Notes under the pieces: model-generated
The model's input: only the letters and a program-made list of their open reading frames with translations
Database searches by the model: none
Told to the model about the DNA's origin: nothing
Program-made: the position numbers and the translations under genes
Origin: Dactylellina haptotyla
Taxonomy: Eukaryota > Ascomycota > Orbiliomycetes > Orbiliales > Orbiliaceae
Assembly: GCA_031310005.1 (NCBI GenBank)
Contig: CM062386.1
Coordinates: forward strand, 558,001 to 622,000
DNA: 64,000 nucleotides
Direction: 5' to 3'
Part shown: positions 32,701 to 43,904 of the stretch, piece by piece
Numbering within the stretch: the first letter of the stretch is position 1
How the letters are laid out: each line of letters starts with the position of its first letter

Positions 32701-34349
32701 ATGGATCGGGCTATCTCCAGGTTTACGGACCAGAGCGATCTGATGCTCATTGAGGAGACGTCGGATGAGTTGATGGTTTGGGCGCAAGCGTTTGTCGAGG
32801 TATGTTTGCGTTTGACATATACAACAGTATTTCTTCATGATTCTAATACGATGGTGACTGACACGACCACACCAGGGAAATTTCTCGTCGGATGCCAACA
32901 CAACGAGAACGTCTGATTCTGTTTTCGATTGTGATGAAAACCAGACGAATCCGCTTTTCTGCGAGAATCATTTCGATATTTGGGAGCAGAATGTGCCTGT
33001 TGCCGATCATTCTGATACACAACTGAAGCTCAAAGTACCCACGGTTGAACCCCCTGCGGAAATCTGTCGGCAAATAGCTATAGACCCTCGCCGGAAGGGT
33101 CAGAAAAAACGAAAAAGGCTGAACGATGTCGTTCCATCAAGCATGCAGATGGTCTTCTCAACAGGCCCAGCACCGAAGCGAAGTAAAAAGGGACAAAACA
33201 ATATCTTGGGGCCACAGAAGACCCCACACGGTGAATCGTGCTTGGGGTGCTGGATGCTAAAGGTTAAGTGTCGGGACAATAATGGTCGATGCGTTCGTCA
33301 TCATGGAGGACGCAAGGCTTCTATAGGGCACCTATGGGATCGTTTTTGTGTGCATTTAAGCATCCTTAATGGTCTTGACAAGCAGATGATAGCTGACAGT
33401 AAGTTTCGGAGCGATTCATATAGAGATGACAGTCGACACAAATTGCTCTTGCAACCGCTAATATTTAAAAATCATAGCCTTGTTATTAGAAGGGGAACAG
33501 ATCCCGAAGCGCTATAGATATAATGAAGCTTGTGGGGTATTGTGGGTGACACGCGATACTGATTATATGTAATTACGACTTCCCCCCGTTCAATCTCTCC
33601 TGGGAACTAAGATTCAAATCCCGAGGTTATTGCTACGTTGGAAAACAGGGTTACTAACTGATGAACTGAAAGATAGTCCCTCAACCGACTCGAGAATTAA
33701 AATCAAATTTGCGGTTGGTTATCCAAGCAGGCCCCATCGCCGTATGTGGATGGACTTTGTATATGAGTACCCCTCAAAGATGGTGTCAAGAATCTTTCAA
33801 GCAGAAGAATATATCAAGTTGTTTCGAGCAGGCAAACTGCAGAGGCATAAACTGATTGACCTTGCGTCTTTGTTGGTAAATATCGCGGAGATGCTTTGTG
33901 TACCTTGGACGATCCGAGCTATCATTACCTATGGTTTATCCCGGATCGATCACGGTACTCATTTTAACGAAATGTCGATTCGCGGAGTAAGGTCAACTTG
34001 TTGTAGGAGCAAATCTCTGGTAGAAGCCCCCCACCCTTCCATCATCGTGATGGTAAGAAATCATTTTATACTGATAGTGCCTATCTTTTTACAGTTAAAT
34101 ACAATTCTTCGGTCGGTCCAAGCATACTTATATCTCATTTTGTCGCGACTGGATGAGGGGAGCAATGAGTTCAAATTCTACGAAGAATTTGAGGTAGTCT
34201 TTCAAGTTTTTGAGGATAGTCACTATTCGGTGTTCTCAGAGTACTACGGTGTTGCAGATCTGAAAAGTTTTGAATCTTGGAGAGATTTTGCTCTCATCAT
34301 GCAGAACATACAAAAGAAGATATTACTAGGACCCAACGGGACTCCATGA
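32701..34349 (+). CDS. Zinc-cluster-like protein B, paralogue of 27752, model uncertain
   Basis: Secure exons are 32701-32799 and 32876-33398, then coding sequence from about 33606 to 34052 and 34095-34349. The N-terminal DELMVWAQAFVE, ended by an intron, and the motif ESCLGCWMLKVKC-RDNNGRC-VRHH (C-x2-C-x6-C-x6-C-x2-H) with WDRFCV match the gene at 27752, but there is no intron inside the motif here. RWKTGLLTDE, FRAGKLQRHK and YLYLILSRLD align with IRWTQKGVLMRE, FRSGSLSEE and YIAILVSRLP of the paralogue. Between 33399 and 33605 I cannot find one continuous, well-spliced frame. The piece YNEACGVLW resembles the paralogue's EACDGISVLL but soon meets a stop. Either an unusual intron lies there or the gene is decaying. 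The 42-nt intron at 34053 is a multiple of three. Confidence 0.5.
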
Positions 34350-35921
34350 TAAGGGTGGAGTTCCACGAGAATTCATGAATCCGTAGGATTTTAGATGAGT
34401 GTATAATGTTAATAATATTCTTAGAGGATTTTCTACTGTTCTATGCCTCAAGTAGCGAAGAGAGATTAGCCGTAGGAAGGGCTAGCTGGCTGGTGGTTTA
34501 GTAATAACAATGTGGTTAGTGTTGTGACAGAGGTGAATCGCGACGAATCGGCTGCTGCATACGGCTGTGGGCGACTGGGGCCGTTGGTAGCGCAGCGGGC
34601 GGACCCCGGACGTGCTTGTTGGCAGAGGTGCGCACTAAGCTGTTCAACGTCGACGGTGCAGGGAAAAAGCAGGCAGGCAGGCATGATGCACAAGGGCGGA
34701 TGCGTACAGACCAGGAGGCCCAGAAGATATTCCACGAATATTGGACGACCCTGAAACCGCCCAGCTGACATGTGTATGACAGAGAGTGTGCACAGATGAT
34801 GCATATCGGAATGGATGCCCGTGAAGGCACAGCGTCGGCCGGTAGCCTCCAGCGTCGACGGACGGGGACATGCCATCTCCCCGAGAGGACCCGGCAAAAC
34901 ACGAGGGCCTCGAAACCAACCAGCGCTTCAGGACGTCCCAACGACCAGCCAACGACCAGGCCAACGGATGGTGGTGATGGTGGTGCTAGCCACTCTCATC
35001 AGTCTGGGGGTGAGCGAAGGCCAGCCAACAGGGGGCAGGGCGGTGTTGTAATTATAAGCGAAAGAGCAAAAAAAAAAAAAAAAAGGTAAAGTTAGAATTT
35101 ATGCGTGTGAACATGTGGCTTCTGCTGCAGGTTTTAGAGAGCAAAAAAGAGAGGCCGGCTCCACAGTGCCGCTGGACATGATCTAGTCTTCAAACAGGTA
35201 CTCGAAGGGATCTCGACGATATCACAGTGCATACGTAGCTTGCAGACGCTGTGCAGAAGTTGTACGCCAGGTGCAGGAAGCACATGCGAAAAATACGAAG
35301 AGAGACAGAAAGAGGAGATGCCCTGAATCCGATAAAAAATCCACAGAGGGGAAAGGGGATATTTTATTATTCGAGTTATTGCTATTCCTCCCTTCAGATA
35401 TTTACTCCTCCCGCCAGCATCGTCAGATAAAGATACATCGCCAGGAATATAAAACTTGGCTGGTGCTAATTCTGTCCCTATCGCTCCGCTGTGTCGAGGT
35501 CCTGTCTTGCTGTCCGGCTGGGATCCACTCCAGAAAGGTACCTTATCGTTCCGCCACAGGTTTTGCCTTCCTTCGTCTCCCTCCCCTTTGACGTAAGTAT
35601 GATAGTATCTATCCATTCTATCCGTATTCTTCCCTTCTCTTTTCTTGATATTTTCGTGCTCAAATCGACGTCAAGACGCTAACGCGAGCGGGTTCCGGCA
35701 GACTGTCCTTTCTGCCATGCAATTTGCCGTGCTGCTCCCTCATCTCGTTTCTCGCTGCTGAACGGGCCGCAGAGCACAGCAGAACTGGGCACACCCAATA
35801 AAACAACAAATTATTATTCTATTATTATTGTCGTATCTCGCCTCAACCTCTCTCTCTCCTTTCTCCTCCCTCCGCCCAACCAACGCCACTGCAGACCCCC
35901 ATTCCCCTCTTCATCTGGACC
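34350..35921. other. Intergenic and 5' leader of the SUN-domain gene
   Basis: No supported gene in 1.57 kb. An A run lies at 35068-35084. From 35840 to 35915 the strand is CT-rich, as expected of a leader. A good candidate 5' UTR intron lies at 35593-35701. Confidence 0.5.
35593..35701 (+). other. Putative 5' UTR intron of the SUN-domain gene
   Basis: GTAAGT donor at 35593, GCTAAC branch at 35678-35683 and CCGGCAG acceptor ending at 35701 give a 109-nt intron 220 nt before the start codon. All three signals are close to consensus, but no transcript proves it. Confidence 0.45.
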
Positions 35922-38812
35922 ATGAAGGGGAAATGCTCTCACGCGTGGCTCCTCCAGCTCCTCCTCGCCCTCCTCGCCCTCTCCAGGCCCGATTGCTCCC
36001 TCGCTGCGGCTCTGTCAAGCGAGACGAGGCAGCCGACCGTTACCATTGGTAGCAGCATCGGTATCACAACCTGCCCCTTCCGGACCGCGAATTATATCAC
36101 CCACGGCCTGCCCCAACAATGCCTTCGCACCTCCAGAGTCGTCCCCATCCGCGCCGACTCGACTAACGACACCGGCAGGCTACTCGTCTCCGACAATGAC
36201 CTCATCCAGAAACCCTCCCTGAAGATCGAAGTCGGCCTGGCCACCACGACCTCCATTGACTTTGGCAGCAAGTTTGAAAGGGAAAAGTCTTCTTTTAGTC
36301 CCTCAGTGGAGGAACAGCCGCCGTCGACAGAGGATGCTGAGACTCCCATTGACACCGCCAATTTCTTATCCTTCGAGGAATGGAAGGAGCAGAATCTGGC
36401 GAAGGCCGGCCAGTCCGCCGAGAACTTTGGAGAACGACCACCCAAGGAAGTCAGGAGGAGACCCGGGTCGATATCGAGTGCTTTAGACGCACTAGGGGAG
36501 GACGCCGAGATCGACTTGGAATTTGGAGCTGAAGGAGAGGAAAGGGATAATGGTGTTGATGTCAAGAGTGAAGCCAAGCCTAGCGAGACCGTTGAACCCA
36601 CCAAGCATGTCAGGTCCAAGGATGCCGGAAAGACTTGCAAGGAAAGATTCAACTACGCCTCTTTCGACTGCGCTGCCACCGTCCACAAAACCAATCCGGA
36701 GAGCAAGGGTTCCTCGGCCATTCTCGTCGAGAATAAGGATAGCTACATGTTGAACAAATGCGGAGCCAAGAACAAGTTTGTCATTGTCGAACTCTGTGAC
36801 GATATTCTTGTGGACACTATCGTCATCGCCAACTACGAATTCTTCTCCAGCATGCTTCGAGCCTTTAGGGTCAGTGTCAGCGACAGGTATCCGGTCAAGA
36901 GCAGCGGATGGAAGGACTTGGGAGTCTTTGAGGCTAAGAACTCGAGAGAGGTCCAAGCCTTCCTCGTTGAGAACCCTTTGATCTGGGCCAGATATATCCG
37001 TATCGAATTTCTCACCCACTACGGAAAGGAGTTTTATTGTCCGATCAGTTTACTGAGAGTCCACGGCACGACAATGATGGAGGAATTCCGACACCAAGAA
37101 GAGCAAGCAAGAGGATACAATGAGGATGAGACCGAGGAAATCGACCCTGAGGCCGTGGCCGAACCTATCGAAGAGGCAGAGAAGGAAGAACATGCGAGCC
37201 GTGAGGCAGCATCGAAGCCCCAATCGAATGCTGAGGATGGCAGTGTCCCTACCAGAAAAATAGCCCCCTCTGCCAAGTCGACTTTATCACTACCCCCAGA
37301 CTCAGTCGGCCCTGCTCTTGCCCACCCGACCAGAGTGAATCAACATGGGTCGGCTTCGTCAGCGAAGGCATCTGCCATTGGCTCCGAGCACCAAGACGGA
37401 GAAAGCAAGCCCAGCTCAGCGACAAGCCAAAGCCCATCTTCAACGTCTGTATCTTCGAACCCGAAGGACAATGTCTCCTCAGAGGAAGACCGTGGGATCA
37501 CCACGACGCCTTCATCGGACAGAATATCCTCAAAGCCCAGCTCAAAATCTCCCAAGACGACCCCCAGTGACAACACTCATTCCTCACATACTGGAGACGC
37601 AACAACACCTCGAAACTCCAATTCCGCCAGCTCTGAACCTCGCCATCCTTCCGTCGTCGCGCCTTCAGTACCGAGTCCCACGACCCAGGAAAGTTTCTTC
37701 AAAACTATCCATAAACGTCTCCAGCTCCTCGAAGCCAACGCCACTCTTTCACTACAATATATTGAAGAGCAGAGTCGCCTGATGCGTGACACCTTTAGCA
37801 AAATGGAGAAGCGACAGTTCAACAAATCTGCGTCCTATCTCGTTCAATTGAATGGCACGGTGTTCAGAGAGCTTCGTGAATTCGTAAGTACCCTTTTTGA
37901 GGACACTGCTCTTGAAAAATTCTAACCGCTTGACAGAGATTACAATACGACCAACTTTGGCAATCGACCGTGATTGCTCTTGACACCCAGCGCGAGCTAT
38001 CCGAGCGTGAAATACTCGCGATCAGTTCCCGCCTCACCATGCTGGCCGACGAAATCGTCTTCCAGAAACGAATGACAATTGCTCAATCCTTCCTGATGAT
38101 TCTAATTGTCTGTCTTGTCGTCTTCAGCAAGACTCAGAACCTCGAAGCAGGTTTTGTCCGCACCGTCTTTCCCGGGAGAAGTCAAGATCACCTCGGACTC
38201 GAATCACCACCAACATCGCCATCCCCACCGCGTGTGTGGCCAAAGTCTGTGAGAGGCGCGAATAATAAGAAGCGTCTTAGGGAATTTGCCCACAATCATC
38301 AACGACGGGATTCCAGTGATTTAGATATCCCAACCATGAACGCCCTCAAACGGACGCCTATTCCAGCAGAATTCTACGACGAGCGAGGCAATGTATCTAC
38401 GGGGAATATCTCGGAGGGTTTGTTGGACAACGCCCACCTTCAACCGGTGTCGCCACCCATGATGCCCCAACTTACCCAGAGTTCCCCAGCCACGCCCAGC
38501 GGCTTGAACAGCTTGAAAGAGAAGACTTGGGCTTCCTCAGCCAGCGATGGAGAGTATATGACTCCTGATACTGCCGCGGCTATGGGGCGTCAATGGCGTA
38601 CAACCAGCCCGTTGTCACATCAAGTCATTGGAAGAGAGGACCTGGAAGAAGAATATGACGATGAAGAGGGAGAAGTAGATGACGAAGAAGCTATTCCAGA
38701 TGCACCAGGATCTCCTGTGAGCCCGGAAAGTAGAGCTGGAGGCAGAGCTGGAATATATTTGGAGGGCCAGTATAACGACTCCGACGGGGCTATTGATTCA
38801 TATTTTCTTTGA
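35922..38812 (+). CDS. SLP1: SUN-domain ER membrane protein, Slp1-like
   Basis: Exons 35922-37883 and 37937-38812 (both phase 0 at the junction) give 945 aa. A signal peptide comes first (LLQLLLALLALSRPDCSLAAA), then NFLSFEEWKEQNL, the block found before Slp1-type SUN domains. The SUN-like domain spans about residues 237-385 (CKERFNYASFDCAATVHK, SYMLNKCGAKNKFVIVELC, ANYEFFSSMLRAFRVS, ARYIRIEFLTHYGKEFYC, SLLRVHG). A Ser/Pro-rich linker, a short coiled coil and a membrane helix near residue 702-722 (SFLMILIVCLVVF) precede an acidic tail. Family knowledge: Slp1 with Emp65 forms an ER complex that guards soluble proteins from degradation and affects nuclear-envelope proteins. Domain order and length fit this subgroup, not Sad1. 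Confidence 0.85.
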
Positions 38813-39239
38813 GATTTTCGATGACCACCACGTCATCAATACCAAAAAAGTTCAATATCTTGGTTATTTAGCGACATTCTGCTTCGATTAATAGTCCTTT
38901 TTACGTCACAGCGCTGTTTTGTCCGATGGCATAACATGGAGTTTTCTTTCTGAAGATATGTTTTGTTGATTTATATTCATCTTGTTGTCATTTTCCGATA
39001 GCATATATCCCAGGCGTTTTGGATTTCTCAATTATACAACTCTTTCTTCGTTCGAATATTCTTTCTGTTGATATCCATTATAGCGTGTGACAATTGCTTG
39101 TAGAACCCGCATATCGATCGGCGATGCGGGGTGTCATATGTTCTATAGATTATCATGACTCTATCTATACATAACTAACTATATATGAGTAAGTGCTCCA
39201 ATGCGGGCTTGACCAAAAACAAATTCAACCCTCTAGGCT
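38813..39239. other. Convergent intergenic, SLP1 / transporter
   Basis: AT-rich 3' sequences of two convergent genes. No coding or structured signal seen. Confidence 0.5.
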
Positions 39240-40175
39240 TCACAGGGGAGGTCTCTCGACACGGCCCTGCTTAGCGCACGCGCTAAGATTAGCCTCTCTT
39301 TCACTGCTGTCCTTGTCTGTATCGCTGGCAAGATCTACAGCCTGTAGCTCCAAATCTGCATCCCCCGTGACCCGACTCTCAGATCTCTTCCTGAATCTAA
39401 TGTACACCAAAATCCCCAAATACGCCGCTATAAAAACTGCGGTGATAAGCCCCAACACGACCTTTCCAGGGTCCGTTAGAAAACGATCATCGATCTTCCT
39501 AATAGACCACGGATAGCTGTCCGACTTGACGATAATAAACACCCCGAGTCCGACGTATAGCAGCGGCACGCCCACTTTGGCGTACTTTTGTGCGATGGCG
39601 AGGACGTGCTTTTGCTTCATTATTAAATAACCCGCTAGGCACCATACTCCCAGGAGGATGTAGTAGGTTATCACGTATACTGCTATTTCTGCGCCCCTTG
39701 CCTGCGAGAACAAGGGGATATAGGTGCTTATATTATCCCCGCCGTTCAGAACGCTGACTGACGCGACGGCTATTACACTTTTTATACCCGCTGCCGTGGT
39801 TGTTTTACCGATGGGCGTGATGGTATCGGTCGTGGTCGTGGTACTCGGGGTGTTTATATTCCTGTGAGTATCTTTTGGTCCCCTCCGGTGACTGGGAAAT
39901 GGAAGTCTGGATAACTTGTATAATCCGAGTAAGATGGGGAGTAATCCTAGGAACCCTATAGGTTCTGCGGGAATGGCCTGGGCGACAGCGAAACCGATCA
40001 TGCTGACGAGGATGATGATTGAGAAGCCGAGGTATTGGCCGATTGTTATCTTTAGCGGGGTGAGGTTTTCGTTTATGGATGATTCGGCGAAGAAGGTGAC
40101 GAGGACGAAGAGGTCGTCGATATTTGTGATTGCGAAGCTGGAGCATGCTGTGCCGAGGGTTTTGGCGAAGTGCAT
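39240..40175 (-). CDS. Cadmium-resistance (CadD-type) transporter
   Basis: Taken from ATG at 40175 (MHFAKTLGTACSSFAIT), 311 aa, one exon. The frame stays open another 100 codons upstream, but that part is AT-rich, Asn/Tyr-rich and looks like untranslated leader. Family marks: an early helix with TNIDDLFVLVTFF, then GQYLGFSIIILVSMIGFAVAQAIP, GFLGLLPILLGLYKL, and after a His/Thr-rich loop ASVSVLNGGDNISTYIPLF, with paired acidic membrane motifs (NIDDL, NGGDN). Later helices are YVITYYILLGVWCLAGYLI, LLYVGLGVFIIV and VVLGLITAVFIAAYLG. CadD proteins are LysE-superfamily exporters known from bacterial cadmium resistance, with fungal members of uncertain substrate. The tail is acidic and cytosolic. 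Confidence 0.75.
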   Translation of the reverse strand: MHFAKTLGTACSSFAITNIDDLFVLVTFFAESSINENLTPLKITIGQYLGFSIIILVSMIGFAVAQAIPAEPIGFLGLLPILLGLYKLSRLPFPSHRRGPKDTHRNINTPSTTTTTDTITPIGKTTTAAGIKSVIAVASVSVLNGGDNISTYIPLFSQARGAEIAVYVITYYILLGVWCLAGYLIMKQKHVLAIAQKYAKVGVPLLYVGLGVFIIVKSDSYPWSIRKIDDRFLTDPGKVVLGLITAVFIAAYLGILVYIRFRKRSESRVTGDADLELQAVDLASDTDKDSSEREANLSACAKQGRVERPPL

Positions 40176-40543
40176 AGCTCGAGAAATTCTTGATGTTTTT
40201 GATTCGTACCGTATTATGGTGGGTAGGTGTATTTGATATATGCATATGTGGGGAATATTATATCGATATCGATTTGGATATATGAATGATGCATTATATG
40301 TGTTATTAGGGCGGCAGTCTGGTATACTGGAGTTGCTTTTTGGTTGGGGCTGCGGAAAGATTTTTAGAGTTCTGGAGGAGGCCTGGGTTACGAGACTGAC
40401 CTGGTTCATTGTTTCGTATATTCGATTTATACTTGCGTTGGTTTCTACGGTTGGAGGAATGTCGCCGGGTTCCACAAAAGGGTAATATTTCGAAATAGAA
40501 AGTTTCTAGATGTTTGCCTCTTCGGTAAAGAGGTAGACTCGAA
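40176..40543. other. Transporter promoter and spacer
   Basis: Both flanking genes read leftward. This stretch holds the transporter promoter and the 3' end of the membrane-protein gene. ATATAT-rich near 40,225-40,290. No separate gene is seen. Confidence 0.45.
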
Positions 40544-41708
40544 CTATGTCGAAACCGCCCAAACGGACCGACAAGCGATAATAGCCAGAATTGGCATATA
40601 CAAAAGTACGCCTAGTCCGCAGAAGGTTAAGACGAATGATATTGCTACCATCTCCAACATGAAAATTAATGAAGTTTGCTGCCGATGTTGCTGCTGCATT
40701 CGGTTCGGTAGGAACTTTAGAAAAACCGGTGACTTGAATTCGTAGTATAAAGATATCGATATAAGTGCAGCACCCCAACCTCCAGTTACGAGGATACACG
40801 CGAACTCAAAAAGCGCCATGAAAAGGGCTATAGGCGTGCTATTTTTGGGGCCGAATGTAGCACCGTATATCTGCGCGAGGATTGTGAACGCCAAAAATGC
40901 ACCGTTGACTCCCAGCGTTTGAGCAAAGCTTGATTCTATTTTGAAAAAGTTGTAGACGAGAGCCATATAAGTGATTGAGATTATTGCTTTCACACCAGAG
41001 ACTATGTAGAAATCAACTGGAGTCGGCGGGGTCCAGTTGCCGATTGAGCTGAAACTCAAAGAATAGGAGGGGTCTTGAAGGATTCGCCTTTCGAGACCGT
41101 TTCGAACATCATCTAGCCCCTTCTGTAGAAATTTCTGGCAAGTTTCAGAGGCTCTGATCACCGGATTCTAAAAAAAAGACTTTGATGTTAGCTGGATTTG
41201 AAAGTCTCTGAATTATGGACGTTAGAGTGTTTTTTTAAAACAATACCTCCGTAGTTTGACAGGTTTCCCATATACTCAAATCAAAACTAGCCTTTGCAAG
41301 TCTGCTCTGGTAGTTAGCGACTACCCAAGCACCAGTACCGAAGGATAGTGTCGCGACCAGAGCTAAAGTAGCAAGTGTACTCGCTGCAGATGTTGAATTT
41401 ATCAGTTGGCGGACCTGTGGCCACCGCCCATGCGCATTGGGTTTAGGCTCAAGTTCCGACTCGGGGAAGAGACTTGTGGGGGGGCGTCTTGTAGCGTGGC
41501 GTCTGGGGAGACGCAATTCGTCAGGGCTAAACTGGGGAGGGCGGTCAAAGCTAAAATGGATAGTTTCTCCAGTAGAAGTAGAACTTTGATTTCTAATGCC
41601 GCTTCCTGTATTGTAAACATTACCGACTCCAGTATTATAAATAGTACCGCTAGATACATGGACTATATCTATCTCATTTGCTACGGTGGACGCCGCCTGG
41701 GATGCCAT
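40544..41708 (-). CDS. Multi-pass membrane protein with N-terminal NTG repeat, unknown
   Basis: Exons 41247-41708 and 40544-41167 on the minus strand give 361 aa (79-nt intron, phase 0). No family is recognised. Residues 17-40 hold a two-unit repeat, SGTIYNTGVG-NVYNTGSGIRN, followed by TGETIHFSFDRPP. One hydrophobic helix follows near residue 110-135 (LATLALVATLSFGTGAWVV). After a hydrophilic part come about four helices (IVSGVKAIISITYMALVY, GAFLAFTILAQIYGATF, FEFACILVTGGWGAALISI, VAISFVLTFCGLGVLLYMP). The Asn/Thr/Gly repeat recalls the short amyloid-forming (PP/RHIM-like) motifs at the N-termini of some fungal NLR and partner proteins. That link is an inference from composition and spacing. 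Confidence 0.6.
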
Positions 41709-42305
41709 AGTAACGGCGTTATAGAATTGTTTTTATCCTATAAATTCGATGTCGGGTGTCTAGCTCTCTATTCGATATATTCTAAGGAACGAATTTGTGT
41801 TGAATAAATTTAAGGAATAGCTGCTCAACGGATCTAAAGGTTATAATCGCGGCATAATGCGGTCCTTGTGTCTAATCGAGCTATGGAGTCGAGTGTACCA
41901 GTCGTGTAGGGGATGTTGAACTGATCGTATCGAGGAGCTGTGTTCGAGCGTAAAGAATACACTATAGCTCGGCCTTCGAATCGATGTTGTGAGTGAAGGG
42001 GAAAGTTTTAAAAGAGAAACATAAATAGTGGATGTTATCTAATCGTGCAATCGTCGGCCGAAAGGCTGGAGGAATTCCATAAATATCCCGGCCCAGATAG
42101 ATATAGCTATATATATAGCTGCATGCATGTTGGTCTTCGCAGCTGCGTTACACAAAATTTCCAGCCTTGTTGGATGATATGTGTTGTGGGTGTTTGACTG
42201 GCGCCCACCAGCAACCCAAAGACCAACCTTCAAACGCCAACGAACTTGGCTCCGATACTACGCTCCCCCATCTTTTCGCGGACGACAGATCCGAACACCA
42301 TCATC
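41709..42305. promoter_or_regulatory. Divergent promoter, membrane protein / ORC6
   Basis: Nearly 600 nt between outward-facing genes. It contains alternating TATATAGCTATATATATAGC near 42,100-42,120 and GCATGCATG just after it. No gene is supported. Confidence 0.5.
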
Positions 42306-43563
42306 ATGAGCAGAACAATCGAACGAACACTCACAATGCTGCTACCCACAGCGGCCAGTATCCCACGCGAATTGATCGAGACAACATCATCGCTGATATC
42401 CCAATCCCGCCACAAAATCTCCAATCTGAATCCGACGGAGGAGCCGGCAAGAGAGATGCTCTGCGCACATCTAGCTTGTATAAAGTATACCATACCCCAT
42501 ACGAGCTATCATTGATATATTCGATAAATTTTAAGAGGACTACTTTGCTAAAATTAGGATATTGTTCGAGGTAGTACCACAGACTGAGAGATAAACTCGA
42601 CCTGCCCCACCCACCGGATAGGCCGCCGGCCCCCATCCCCCCCAAGCTGTACAAGACGCTGTTCAAGCAGTTTTCGGATAATCTGGTCGTCGCACCGACT
42701 ACTAAGACGCCGACGGGGACACCTTCGAAACGGACGAGAGGGACTGCGGATCCTGCCACGGCGGGCAGCTCAGCGAACACACCGAGTAAAGCCTCTTCGA
42801 CATTACGGCATAAATCATCACTTGCAAAGTTTATACCTGCTACGAGTGGGAATAAAGCGGTGGACGAGATATTGAAACCGTACACCCCGTTAATCCAGGA
42901 ACTCTGCGCCGACACACCAGCTGCGATCGAGCATGTCACGGCGGGGATGGGGTATATTTTCGCTTCTGCGAGGTATAAAAATCTCACGGAGACGCCGTAT
43001 ACGACTCTAGGATGCGTGTATGTTGTCGTGGTGAAGGAGATACTCGGAGAGCAGGAATTCGCAAATTTAAAGAAGAAGGAAGTGATCAGGTGGTACGAAG
43101 AGAAGATTAAGGATGTGTATACCCTGTTTAAGGGGAAAGGCGTTATCAAGGAGAAAGAAGATCCGTGGAGGAAATCGTTCGACGAGATATTAGTGGAAGT
43201 AGCTGGGGACGATATGAGGGAGACCAGGTGGTTTCTGGAACTTCCTAAGAGTGGGGACAAAGATGCCAGCGAGGATGAAGTGGAGCAAGAGGAAGGTGAG
43301 GCTGACGAAGAAGGGGAAGGGGGTGTGGAGAAGGGGAAAGGGAAGAGAAAAGCAGCGAAGGCTGGTATGGAAAGTGGGATTGGATCGATGGTAAGTCGCA
43401 TAACCCTCCCGTATATTAAGGCTCATCGGGGGGATATTAACCTGGGAGATTTTATGGTGTGCAGATGCAGGATAGGGTGGACTTCCTGAGTGATAAACGA
43501 AGGAAAGCGTTTAGTGAATGGAAGGCGGATGCGCTGCGTCGAATTGCCCAGTTGGAGGCGTAA
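42306..43563 (+). CDS. ORC6: Origin recognition complex subunit 6
   Basis: Exons 42306-42484, 42583-43390 and 43465-43563 give 361 aa. The N-terminal TFIIB-like fold starts MSRTIERTLTMLLPTAASIP and continues SLISQSRHKISNLNPTEE, EMLCAHLACIKLRDKLDLP, then PAPIPPKLYKTLFKQF. The second lobe runs from about residue 160 (LKPYTPLIQELCADTPA, TLGCVYVVVVKEILGE, EVIRWYEEKIKDVY). An acidic Glu/Asp linker and a short C-terminal helix (MMQDRVDFLSDKRRKAFSEW) complete the Orc6 plan. It is part of the origin recognition complex that loads MCM helicases. Start chosen by family alignment: longer reading through an upstream CTG/ATG would add an unrelated segment. The last intron joins two ATG codons (ATG|ATG). 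Confidence 0.88.
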
Positions 43564-43796
43564 GCGGGGTCGAGGGGTCGTTGGTCTACCCCGTATGCAG
43601 GGGCTCTTATGCAGGGGCCGAGCGCTTGATTTAGCAGCCGATCCTACCGTCTATAAGCACCACACATTATATATTACGGGGCACGGAGAGACACAAGCAT
43701 TATAGATGGGATAGATATCGGAAATCTTCTACTGCTTTGCAAGTGTCCATATATTTTCGAGCGGTGTGGCGAGCCAAAATGTTCGATTTTGTTGGG

Positions 43797-43805
43797 TATA
43801 AATAG
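43797..43805 (+). promoter_or_regulatory. TATA box of F-box gene A
   Basis: TATAAATAG, a consensus TATA element, lies 100 nt before the start codon at 43905 and is followed by GTCACCGCGGTG, a near-palindrome at the probable initiation zone. Confidence 0.5.
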
Positions 43806-43904
43806 TCACCGCGGTGCACAACTTGCAACCGGATTATTCGATTGCCAGTTAGTATTAGAGCCTTCATCACTTTCATTCTATCGTATGATATAATTACACA
43901 GACT

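Noticed and set aside
42331-43401. 356-codon minus-strand frame over ORC6
   Set aside because: Ser/Phe-rich antisense reading of ORC6 exons and of an intron.
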